From: JBNKEI01 sp050288705
Lineage (GTDB): Bacteria > Myxococcota > Myxococcia > Myxococcales > UBA5297
Assembly: GCA_050288705.1 (NCBI GenBank)
Contig: JBNKEI010000081.1
Location: 1 to 21,467 of the forward strand
Direction: 5' to 3'
Length of the DNA: 21,467 nt
Made by a program: the position numbers and the translations under genes. The notes beneath the pieces were generated by a model. The model was not told the origin of the DNA. It worked only from the letters and a program-made list of their open reading frames with translations, and searched no databases. Positions within the stretch are counted from its first letter, which is position 1. The number at the start of each line of letters is the position of its first letter. Positions 1-7,360 of this stretch are shown here, one piece after another.

Positions 1-1
1 T

Positions 2-73
2 CCTAGTGAATGGATGCCTTGGAACTATAAAGACACCATGGCGCGCCTGAGCCTACCCGCTAAATTGGCCTAA
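2..73 (+). CDS. Possible C-terminal fragment of a gene entering from the left edge
   Basis: An open frame runs in from the window edge and stops with TAA at 71-73. It gives 23 residues ending ...SEWMPWNYKDTMARL... and then SLPAKLA. The composition looks protein-like, and the 'MPWNY' piece loosely recalls the 'LLPWNW' tail of IS66-type transposases. The piece is too short to assign. It may be the end of a real gene or a chance open frame. Confidence 0.3.
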   Translation, partial: PSEWMPWNYKDTMARLSLPAKLA

Positions 74-428
74 AAGTTGCCGGAAGCTGCTTTCAGATTG
101 ACTAAATCTTGTGTGCCGGGTCCTTAATCGTGCGGACTTGCGGCTATTCCATCGTGTTTTATCTCTATGCGTGAGCTTCACGCATGCTTACCGAAAAGAC
201 ACTGATTATCGGCATTTATCGCGACACATAGGCGATTGTAAAGGCATCTTTTCTACCTCACCTAGACACTCAAAACCCGAGGCATCCGCCGATAAAGAAT
301 GTTACCGGCAAATAGCTGCACCTACTGAAGCCTACTACTAAAGCGGGCCTGTTTTAGTATTGCCTGGACTCGCTGACCTTTCTGGTTTAGTTTTGCCTTA
401 AATGGCCACCATAAACGGTTACCGCAGA
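74..428. other. Stretch without a recognisable gene; one perfect hairpin
   Basis: No convincing coding sequence was found here. A GTG-started open frame of 76 codons at 111-341 has no ribosome site and no family resemblance. The only clear structure is a perfect 8-bp inverted repeat with a 3-nt loop, ATGCGTGA-GCT-TCACGCAT at 167-185. It has no T-tract on either side, so it is not a standard intrinsic terminator. No terminator was recognised just past the stop of the leftward lipoprotein gene at 429. Confidence 0.5.
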
Positions 429-2033
429 CTATGGTTCATCTATTGGAATGTCCGAACTTTCCCATTTTGGAGCGTTAACCAAAGTCGCAGGATGATTGCC
501 AATAATATCGGCAGTAGTATTTCCCGCTCCTTCATTAAACTTGTAATACGCTACTAAGTGCGAGTACTGCGCATGGGTTGAAGGTATGGATTTATTCATA
601 TCCGCTTGGATATCGGCTTGCAAGCGAGCAATGTCCCAAATACGAACTTCGTCTATTATGCCACTAAAAAACCTCTCTGAATCAACACCATCCTCGGCAA
701 CATTAGCTCCCACTTCAAACATTGCGTTTCCTAAATGACGGAAGGGTGTTACTGTCTCCGTATATTCCGCTTCAAGTTCGCTATTAATATAGAGCTTGAA
801 ATCATTTACATTTTTTGTAACTGCAACATGAATCCATTCAATATCGACAGGGATTGCTCCGCATAGTCTATAATCACTAATCTCGTCCCACATAGACCCT
901 TCGTGAGACAGATCCTCTCCGGTCATCATGAAATAAATATTACTGTTCTTAATTGCTAGGCGAAATTGGTTTGGCTTTATTACCGCTTGTTGCTTGGAAA
1001 GAATCATCTGTTCAACCGTACGATTAGATGGAAAAATCCATGCCTCCAGTGTAAAATTTTCTGGAATTGCAAGATTAGGTACTTCCACAAAAGAAGTGCC
1101 ACCAGTGTTCAATGCCCATCCTTTAACACCTAAGGCGTCAGGCATGTTCACGACCCGGGAAACACCGGCAGATTTATTATCGGCCTGATCGATCGTAACC
1201 AGTCGAATAGTATAAATACCTTTAATTGATAGGTCGTTCAGCAAACATTTAGCTACTTTCTTGTTTACATGAATAGTCTTACTCTCACTCTCTTCATTGG
1301 TATATGAAAGTTCCACTTCCTTTAAATCTTGGTTAGTGGGATCGGTCCAACTCACTTGAATTGATGTTCCACTAGCCACAACAGCAGCAAGCGAGCTCAC
1401 TTCTGCAGGAGCTTGCTTGTCCTTTGGAGTTGCTTTAATCTGCACGCCTGCTGATTTGTTATATTTATTGTCTATCGTCCAGACAGTAAAGGTATGCTCA
1501 ATGCCACTGATTAAACCAGTAACAAATTGTTTTTGACTGCCCTTCGAAACCTGTATAGGCCGAGTCCAGTTGGGTTGATAGCCAATTTCAATTTTGGACA
1601 GGTCGCCATCCGAAGGATCGGTCCAACTAAGTAAAACTGAACCATCGATCTGCGCTTCCGCGCTCAAACCTGTTACTTCGCCCGGCGGAGTGGTATCCGA
1701 CTTTGCAACAACAACGTTACAGCTAGCGGTTTTAGCACCATCATTAGTGGTAACCGTTACTGTAGCACTACCCTCCCCAACAGGAGTAACTACTCCGACC
1801 TCAGACACCGTTACAACAGAGACATTATCCGTACTCCAGGTGACGTTTTTATTCGAAGCATTAGACGGACTTATCGTCGCCACCAGTCTGGCAACGTTTC
1901 CTCCGACATACAAATTTAGCTGAGCTGAATCTAGCGTAACTCCGCTAACAGCAAAATTAGAATTAGGCTCGCAAGCTATGAGCCCCACAATTATTAATGA
2001 GGTCCACGGAATGAACAAAGCAGGAATTCTCAT
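429..2033 (-). CDS. Surface lipoprotein: Big_2 + two FN3 + LamG (no catalytic domain)
   Basis: This is a predicted lipoprotein of 534 residues, probably anchored in the outer membrane and binding glycan or protein. The start was set at the ATG at 2031-2033, because it follows AGGGGA and opens a lipoprotein signal, MRIPALFIPW...LIAC, with lipidated Cys21. The longer frame to 2093 only adds residues read from the neighbouring gene remnant. Domains in order are Big_2 Ig-like (about 27-108), FN3-like (about 115-203, 'PGEVTGLSAE...LSWTDP'), a second FN3-like (about 207-297, 'AEVSSLAAVV...VSWTDP'), and a LamG/concanavalin A-like jelly roll (about 304-534, with 'FTLEAWIFPS' and 'DEVRIWDIAR'). Big_2 and LamG are close paralogues of the same domains in the fucosidase at 4077-6908, with the two FN3 units in between. 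It has no glycosidase domain, so it is likely a binding or scaffold partner. The substrate is unknown. Confidence 0.85.
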   Translation of the reverse strand: MRIPALFIPWTSLIIVGLIACEPNSNFAVSGVTLDSAQLNLYVGGNVARLVATISPSNASNKNVTWSTDNVSVVTVSEVGVVTPVGEGSATVTVTTNDGAKTASCNVVVAKSDTTPPGEVTGLSAEAQIDGSVLLSWTDPSDGDLSKIEIGYQPNWTRPIQVSKGSQKQFVTGLISGIEHTFTVWTIDNKYNKSAGVQIKATPKDKQAPAEVSSLAAVVASGTSIQVSWTDPTNQDLKEVELSYTNEESESKTIHVNKKVAKCLLNDLSIKGIYTIRLVTIDQADNKSAGVSRVVNMPDALGVKGWALNTGGTSFVEVPNLAIPENFTLEAWIFPSNRTVEQMILSKQQAVIKPNQFRLAIKNSNIYFMMTGEDLSHEGSMWDEISDYRLCGAIPVDIEWIHVAVTKNVNDFKLYINSELEAEYTETVTPFRHLGNAMFEVGANVAEDGVDSERFFSGIIDEVRIWDIARLQADIQADMNKSIPSTHAQYSHLVAYYKFNEGAGNTTADIIGNHPATLVNAPKWESSDIPIDEP

Positions 2034-2116
2034 GCGACATCCCCTATCGCGTATAACGTGCAAGTAATGATACCTTATTGCCAATAGCAGCAATTAAGGT
2101 TTTTGTGGCCTCTGTT

Positions 2117-2248
2117 TTACCACCACCAAGTACAACTAATAAAGAAAGCCTGGTCAAGTGTAACTCCAGTGACCGCAGTTGAGCTGGGATCATCCGAGCA
2201 GGCAGCAATCATTAACACTAACCCCAAAAACACCGGTAACCTTTTCAT
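2117..2248 (-). pseudogene. Remnant of a third Big_2 lipoprotein gene (signal peptide + start of Big_2, frameshifted)
   Basis: A strong AAGGAG site precedes an ATG at 2246-2248 that opens a full lipoprotein signal, MKRLPVFLGLVLMIAAC, followed by 'AVTGVTLD'. That octapeptide is the same Big_2 opening seen in the two intact neighbours ('AVSGVTLD', 'AVTGVTLN'). The frame then fails and stops after 43 residues at 2117-2119. A shift of one base restores a Big_2-like continuation, 'LVVLGGGKTEATKT...LIAAI', matching the neighbours' 'LYVGGNVARLVATI'. It stops near 2054, where it runs into the leader of the gene at 2033. All downstream domains are missing. It lies in the same orientation between two related lipoprotein genes. 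The remnant call comes directly from the sequence; deletion or recombination between paralogues as the cause is inferred. Confidence 0.75.
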
Positions 2249-2584
2249 TCATTTCTCCTTCGCGCAAAGTAGCCACTTGATACAGAAAAAATGGATTTCA
2301 AATGCTAAAGTTAGCTCCCATCAATTTTTCCTAAGGTAATTACCATATACCTTTCATCGCAGAAAATGCAATTAAACCTACTGGCTTTTTTTCAAAAATA
2401 TACGCAAATCCTTAGCGCTAAGCTCTAAAACACCAATACTAATGAAATGACTCTAATGATTTTTAGCTTTCACCAAAAGAAGGCAGTTGGAATACAAAAT
2501 ATTTTTCAATACATATTCGTAAATACCAACATTCAAAAGGAGACGAATCGACATCAATATCAATATCAATATCAATCATCAATC
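2249..2584. other. Intergenic spacer between the GH43-like gene and the gene remnant
   Basis: This is about 336 bp of AT-rich DNA without a supported gene. Frames crossing it (for example 2447-2695 plus, and the left part of 2463-2798 minus) have no ribosome site and low-complexity composition. It holds the hexanucleotide repeat described separately and the ribosome site of the lipoprotein remnant. No intrinsic terminator with stem and T-tract was recognised after the GH43-like stop. Confidence 0.5.
2553..2583. repeat. ATCAAT hexanucleotide tandem repeat
   Basis: Four perfect ATCAAT units occupy 2553-2576. After one inserted C there is a fifth unit at 2578-2583. The array begins one base beyond the TAA stop (2585-2587) of the GH43-like gene, on its downstream side. 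It is too short and simple for CRISPR, and it lies outside any supported reading frame, so it probably arose by slippage. Confidence 0.9.
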
Positions 2585-3988
2585 TTAACCGCCAGAGACA
2601 GTTCCATAGTGCTCTATGAGAGCGTCGAGCTCTGCCTGCGTCACTCGTATAGTGCTCGCCCCCCTTGCATCTGCCGGCACGCCGTACATATCTAAGCGTA
2701 CCCAGCAATTTGGAGAAACATCTAGACCTTCCGTGCTCCAGCATCCAGGGCTGCTTCCAGATATCGAGGAACACATATACCAAGGAGTGGTACTCCAAGA
2801 CTCAATAGGCATCATGACGACATAGGGGGCATTGGTTCCAAGAATAGTCGATTGGTTACTCCCGCGAGTGATGTACTGGCTACTCCAAGTTTTAAAGGCA
2901 CCCGGAGTTAACGTCGACGAGTCAGTCCCGGCGATTTGAATATCCTGACCAATCAAAATATTATCATTCAGAATACCAGGTCGATCATCTTTAAACAGCA
3001 GGTAGTTGCGATCGAACGTCTGCACTAGCGTAGGATTAACCACACTATACCCGGGATCAAAAAACACTATCGGATCATTGTTTCTAATCTGCTGAAAATC
3101 GGTAGTATAGCTCACGTAAATGCGATTAATATCATTCTCGTCATTACCCGCCCAGAGAATGCCGTACTCATTAAGATAAGGATCGTAAAACGCTTCCGGC
3201 GCCCAGGCATGCATAGGCACCCCCGAGTGGTCTAAAAGCGTAACTCGAAGGAGCCTCGGATTCATAAATGTGATCAAGTCGGGAGAATCAATCACAATGA
3301 TGTTCGGGCTCGGAACATAGTCGTTGCTATTCGTTAACGTCCAATCAGTCGCCAGAATAACAAACGTACCGTCCAGCTTCCTCAATAAATATGGATCGCG
3401 CAGACGGTTACTTCCCATTTGGGAGAGCCGATATGCTGGCTCCGTAGGCGAAAGCACGGTCCATTGCAGTCTATCCTTGCTGTAGGCGAGATAAAGCGAG
3501 TCTTTGGCAACTTCCACCGACCCGGTTTCGCCCTGATAGTAGCTCATTACCCAGGCAACGGTATCATCTGCGGGAACCACGGTCACGGTTGCCGAAACCT
3601 TAAAATCTGGGTTACTATTTAGGGTTGCCCAAATCTTTATCCTGATAGGAATAGTAATTCCCGATGGCGCGGCATACACTCCCGAATCGTTGATGGTACC
3701 TGTTCCTTTTCCTTCGACGCTCCAGCTAACTCGAGTGATGTTTTGTCCATTTAGCTTTGCCGAAAAGGTGACAGAATCATTTGCCAACACCTTGGCTTCG
3801 TATGGTTCCATAGTCAACGTGAGTTCCGAAACTCGAACGCAAATATTACTGGGAGCGCACCCGAAGTCGGTAGGGCAATCAAAACCTGATTCACAGGGAA
3901 TATCGACCCCCTTCAGCGTCGGACATCCCGATAAAAACCAGGCTCCGTTTGCAAGGAGCAAGCAAACGAAAAAGTAGGTGCGACTCAT
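2585..3988 (-). CDS. GH43-like five-bladed propeller lipoprotein with Ig-like neck
   Basis: This is a secreted lipoprotein of 467 residues resembling glycoside hydrolase family 43 (often arabinofuranosidase, arabinanase or xylosidase). The start is the ATG at 3986-3988, with GGGAG just upstream. A GTG four codons earlier overlaps that ribosome site. The signal ends in 'WFLSGC' (lipid Cys22). A Cys-rich neck follows (about 32-50, 'CESGFDCP' and 'CAPSNIC'), then an Ig-like domain (about 54-140). The propeller (about 145-430) shows the family's 'LRDPYLLR' (Asp198), 'DGTFVILATD' and 'AWAPEAFYDP' (Glu265, the expected general acid). I did not find a clear N-terminal catalytic base aspartate in blade 1, so activity is uncertain. 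The gene lies 88 bp downstream of the fucosidase gene on the same strand and is probably co-transcribed. Family assignment is fairly firm, but the substrate cannot be read from sequence. Confidence 0.72.
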   Translation of the reverse strand: MSRTYFFVCLLLANGAWFLSGCPTLKGVDIPCESGFDCPTDFGCAPSNICVRVSELTLTMEPYEAKVLANDSVTFSAKLNGQNITRVSWSVEGKGTGTINDSGVYAAPSGITIPIRIKIWATLNSNPDFKVSATVTVVPADDTVAWVMSYYQGETGSVEVAKDSLYLAYSKDRLQWTVLSPTEPAYRLSQMGSNRLRDPYLLRKLDGTFVILATDWTLTNSNDYVPSPNIIVIDSPDLITFMNPRLLRVTLLDHSGVPMHAWAPEAFYDPYLNEYGILWAGNDENDINRIYVSYTTDFQQIRNNDPIVFFDPGYSVVNPTLVQTFDRNYLLFKDDRPGILNDNILIGQDIQIAGTDSSTLTPGAFKTWSSQYITRGSNQSTILGTNAPYVVMMPIESWSTTPWYMCSSISGSSPGCWSTEGLDVSPNCWVRLDMYGVPADARGASTIRVTQAELDALIEHYGTVSGG

Positions 3989-4076
3989 ATTTTCTCCCAC
4001 GTTTGCAGCATGGCATCATCGGGCGTTCTCTAGCTAGTTCCCCAAAAATTCCTTACCATTTTGTTTAACGTAGGAG

Positions 4077-6908
4077 TCAAGGCGAGGCTAAATCAGAAGC
4101 ATAGAATACTCCCAACTCAGCAATAGCGGGTGCGTCCTTGGCGTTTTCAATAACCAGAGCAATTTTTTGGGCATGCTGGGTGGAAAACGACAGGAAATTT
4201 CGCTGCCCAATGATTGTGCCGATGGCAACCGTCTTCCAGCTACCAGAATCTGGAACTTCGATATGGTACTTAGTTACACGTTCCCCAAGTTCGATGAATT
4301 CGCGAACGCTTACCACATTGAAACTACGTGACGTGCCAAAATCGACTTCCAATCTACCGGACTTCTTACCACCCGCAGCCGCCCAATACGTGGCAAGATT
4401 CCCATCATTCGCCAATCTGGCAGCCGTCTGCGTCGAATCAACCGAGACCGTCATGCCCAAGACTAGATTCTCGGAAAAATTTTTGGCCCGCGCTTGCGAA
4501 AACTCATTTAGCCGAGTGGCGTCCGGCTCGGCAATCAGTCCCCGCGTGTTCGGAGGAATATTAAGCAACAGAGTACAGTTACGCCCAACAGATTTCATGT
4601 AAATGTCCATGAGCGAAGCCACCGATTTAACGCTGACGTCTTCGTTCGGATGATAGAACCACCCTGGACGAATCGAAACATCACACTCCGACGGATACCA
4701 GACGTATTTGCCCCCTCTGTACTGCACACTGGTTTCTCCTAGCGGTGCAATACCGGATTCGTTACCAACCCAGCGAATGTCGGGACCAGATATTGCTATC
4801 AATGCCTGCGGTTGTAACTGGCGAATAAGCGCAAAGAAGCCATTCCAGTCGTAGACCTGCTTCTTTCCGTTTGGTCCCTCGCCATTAGCTCCATCAAACC
4901 ATACCTCGTCAATTTCGCCATAATTCGTCAATAACTCAGCAAGTTGGTTCTTGAAGTAGGTGTTATAGGCACTGGTTCCAAACGTCGATTCGTGACGATC
5001 CCATGGAGAAAGATAAAGTCCGACCTTGATGCCAGCCTCGTGAGCAGCATCGGTGAATTCCCGAATAACATCGCCTTGACCCTCTTTCCACGGACTGTTC
5101 TTTACCGAGTGACTGGTATACTGCGAGGGCCAAAGGCAAAAGCCATCATGGTGTTTGGCAACAAGAATCGCCTGGCGGAACCCAGCATCCTTAATGGCTT
5201 TGACCCACTGGGCCGTATCTAGCTCAGTTGGATTGAACCATGACGAGGATTCGGTTCCATCTCCCCATTCCTTATCGGTAAAAGTATTCATTCCGAAATG
5301 AAAAAAAGCAGTCAATTCATACCGTTGCCATGCCGCCTGTTCGACAGTCGGTACCGGAAGAACTGGAGTATTCTCGATTCCCCAGCCGCCTGCTGGAGCT
5401 GTGGACTCCTCCCATGTCGGATTGTTCACTAACATTCCAGAGTGATTTCCCTTGGCGTCGCTTACCGCGCCCCCCACGCCTTCATCGAACTGATAATAGG
5501 CGATGAGCTGGGAGTATTGTGGATGGTCTGGAAATAGGTGCTTATTCAAGTCTGCGGCTATTTCGTCTGCGGAGCGAGCAATATCCCAAATTCGAATTTC
5601 GTCCACGACTCCATCGAGACCATTTACTGCTGATGCACCATCACTTGCAACACCAGCTCCAAACTTCAACAAGCATGTGCCGGTATGTTGAAGGTCCGCG
5701 TTAGCCTTAAAAGTGGCCTTGCTCACTCCATCAACGTAGAAAACGAAATCTGCTCCACTTTTGGTAACTGCCAAATGCATCCACTCCCCTGCCTTAACCG
5801 GAGTGAGTAATTTGTAGACCCCTTCCCATAAACCACCATCACCTTTAGAATCGGTCATCATGAAGTAGGCATTGCCAGAAACAAATCCCAAGCGGAATTG
5901 GTTGTATTCTTCTTTCTCTATCTGCTTAGCAATGACAAATTGGTCCTCCGAGACTGCGGTGGGCTTGACCCATACTTCCAGAGTAAAGTCCTTGGGAATA
6001 GTTAGATCGGCAACACTGACGTGGCTGAAATCACCCGGCGACGTTTTCATTGCCCACCCTGAGCCAGGCGCCACCTTAACAATGCACGATGCACTCTTTG
6101 CTCCGTCTTCGGTGGTAACAGAAATAGTGGCAGTACCGCCAGCTACCGGAGTAATTGTTCCATTGGAAACCATTGCGACGGAAGTGTTATCCGATAACCA
6201 GGTTATCTTCTTATTAGTAGCGGTGGAAGGAGAGACGGTTGCCGTCAAAGTAGCGATTTTTCCTCCAACCGCTAAACGAAGCTTAGTCCTATTTAAGCTT
6301 ACGCCGGCAACCGCTACTATACTAGATAAAACTGTCACCTTACATTGAGCAGTGAAACCTCCATCCTGGGTGGTCACCGCAATCACTGCGTCACCCACGG
6401 ATAATGGCGTTACTACTCCGTCGTTAACAGTGGCGATTGCCGAATCACTGGATGACCAGGTTAATGCTTTATTTGCAGCGGTAGAGGGGAAAATTGTGGC
6501 ACTCAAAGTCCCACTAGCTCCTCTAACCGCCAGAATCAGTTCGCCCTTATCTAAAGATACGCCGGCTACAGCATATGGTTGTCTAGCCGAAACTTTCACC
6601 GAGCATTTTGCAGCATATCCTCCGTCTTCGGTGGTTACTTCAACAGTAGCTATTCCTTCCGAGTTGGGAGTAACCATCCCTCGGTTGGTAATCGACACGA
6701 CAGATGGCTGATCTACTCTCCAGTTAACTTTTTTATTACTGGCATTACTTGGAGAAATAGTCGCCACCAGGGTAACCGCCGCGTCTCCAAGAGTAAGCTC
6801 GAGCGCTGTGCAGTTAAGCGTTACTCCCGTAACCGCAATCGTTGTGGAGCCGCCAGATCCGCAGGCACCAAAGACTACCAGACTCAAAGACGCCAGCAGC
6901 TTCTTCAT
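4077..6908 (-). CDS. GH29 alpha-L-fucosidase lipoprotein with three Big_2, LamG and F5/8C domains
   Basis: This multidomain enzyme of 943 residues is predicted to release alpha-L-fucose from glycans at the cell surface. The ATG at 6908 follows GGAG. The signal peptide MKKLLASLSLVVFGAC gives lipidated Cys16. Domains are three tandem Big_2 Ig-like repeats (about 25-108, 113-195, 199-281), LamG (about 283-505), a GH29 barrel (about 513-810), and a C-terminal F5/8 type C (CBM32-like) jelly roll (about 815-937). GH29 marks are 'FFHFGMNTF', 'AKHHDGFCLWPS', 'DEVWFDGANG' with the expected nucleophile Asp672, and 'YPSECDVSIRPGWFYH', where Glu741 is a candidate acid/base. The last motif suggests the alpha-1,3/1,4-specific GH29-B branch, but I cannot prove this. 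It is the first gene of a leftward cluster with the GH43-like and LamG lipoproteins. It is longer than usual for GH29 because of about 500 extra N-terminal residues. Confidence 0.92.
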   Translation of the reverse strand: MKKLLASLSLVVFGACGSGGSTTIAVTGVTLNCTALELTLGDAAVTLVATISPSNASNKKVNWRVDQPSVVSITNRGMVTPNSEGIATVEVTTEDGGYAAKCSVKVSARQPYAVAGVSLDKGELILAVRGASGTLSATIFPSTAANKALTWSSSDSAIATVNDGVVTPLSVGDAVIAVTTQDGGFTAQCKVTVLSSIVAVAGVSLNRTKLRLAVGGKIATLTATVSPSTATNKKITWLSDNTSVAMVSNGTITPVAGGTATISVTTEDGAKSASCIVKVAPGSGWAMKTSPGDFSHVSVADLTIPKDFTLEVWVKPTAVSEDQFVIAKQIEKEEYNQFRLGFVSGNAYFMMTDSKGDGGLWEGVYKLLTPVKAGEWMHLAVTKSGADFVFYVDGVSKATFKANADLQHTGTCLLKFGAGVASDGASAVNGLDGVVDEIRIWDIARSADEIAADLNKHLFPDHPQYSQLIAYYQFDEGVGGAVSDAKGNHSGMLVNNPTWEESTAPAGGWGIENTPVLPVPTVEQAAWQRYELTAFFHFGMNTFTDKEWGDGTESSSWFNPTELDTAQWVKAIKDAGFRQAILVAKHHDGFCLWPSQYTSHSVKNSPWKEGQGDVIREFTDAAHEAGIKVGLYLSPWDRHESTFGTSAYNTYFKNQLAELLTNYGEIDEVWFDGANGEGPNGKKQVYDWNGFFALIRQLQPQALIAISGPDIRWVGNESGIAPLGETSVQYRGGKYVWYPSECDVSIRPGWFYHPNEDVSVKSVASLMDIYMKSVGRNCTLLLNIPPNTRGLIAEPDATRLNEFSQARAKNFSENLVLGMTVSVDSTQTAARLANDGNLATYWAAAGGKKSGRLEVDFGTSRSFNVVSVREFIELGERVTKYHIEVPDSGSWKTVAIGTIIGQRNFLSFSTQHAQKIALVIENAKDAPAIAELGVFYASDLASP

Positions 6909-7360
6909 TTATGTCTCCGACGTAAGGACGATCGCGCATAAAATAGGGTTTCCATGAGCTTGCCTAAACACCGCTGGTAAAGCTTAAGCTACATAGACGA
7001 AAAGCCACTCTAATTATTAACTGCATATTACATGGAAAGCAATTCGAACGATATTTTTAAACCGTATAATATAATTAAAAAACCCGCCGGAAATAAATTT
7101 GGCGAATTCGACAAACTGGGTTTTGCAATTGCACCACAAATATTAATTACCAGGTTTATAATGCTTCCGAATTATTCCAATATAAAAGCAATACCGACTT
7201 CTGGCTACTGGAATCTCTGGTTCGCAACTCGCCGCTCCATGAAGGCTGTTTTTCGAATCGGAGCGGCTCTCGCGGTTCGGGTATAATAATCTACCACCAA
7301 CCGGGGAAAATTACCCCAGTCAACGGAAAAGATGACTTTATTTACTAGGAGAAGAAAAAG
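6909..7360. promoter_or_regulatory. Divergent regulatory region between the fucosidase gene and amt
   Basis: This 452-bp AT-rich spacer must hold the promoters of both divergent genes. Seen directly: TATAAT boxes at 7065-7070 and 7282-7287 (plus strand), neither with a good -35; a perfect 8-bp inverted repeat GCCGCTCC/GGAGCGGC at 7231-7238 and 7260-7267, just upstream of the second box; GGGG-N7-CCCC at 7303-7317 in the presumed leader; and AGGAGA at 7347-7352 for amt. I found no sigma-54 -24/-12 element or full NtrC site, which would be usual for nitrogen control of amt. An 84-codon frame at 7032-7286 has no ribosome site and is not supported. Confidence 0.45.

Noticed and set aside
111..341. 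76-codon plus-strand open frame
   Set aside because: GTG start without a ribosome site, Cys/His/Arg-rich random-looking composition and no family resemblance.
2553..2583. Short repeats considered as a CRISPR fragment
   Set aside because: Six-base contiguous units without spacers; simple sequence repeat.
2463..2798. Minus-strand open frame across the hexanucleotide repeat
   Set aside because: It overlaps the end of the GH43-like gene in another frame and contains only a low-complexity Ile-Asp repeat from the ATCAAT array.
7032..7286. 84-codon open frame ahead of amt, considered as a glnK-like or leader gene
   Set aside because: No ribosome site, no PII motifs, and it runs through the presumed promoter boxes and dyad of amt.
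6909..7360. Sigma-54 promoter or NtrC operator upstream of amt
   Set aside because: Only an isolated TGCACCA half-site near 7130 and no GG-N10-GC pair in the right context.
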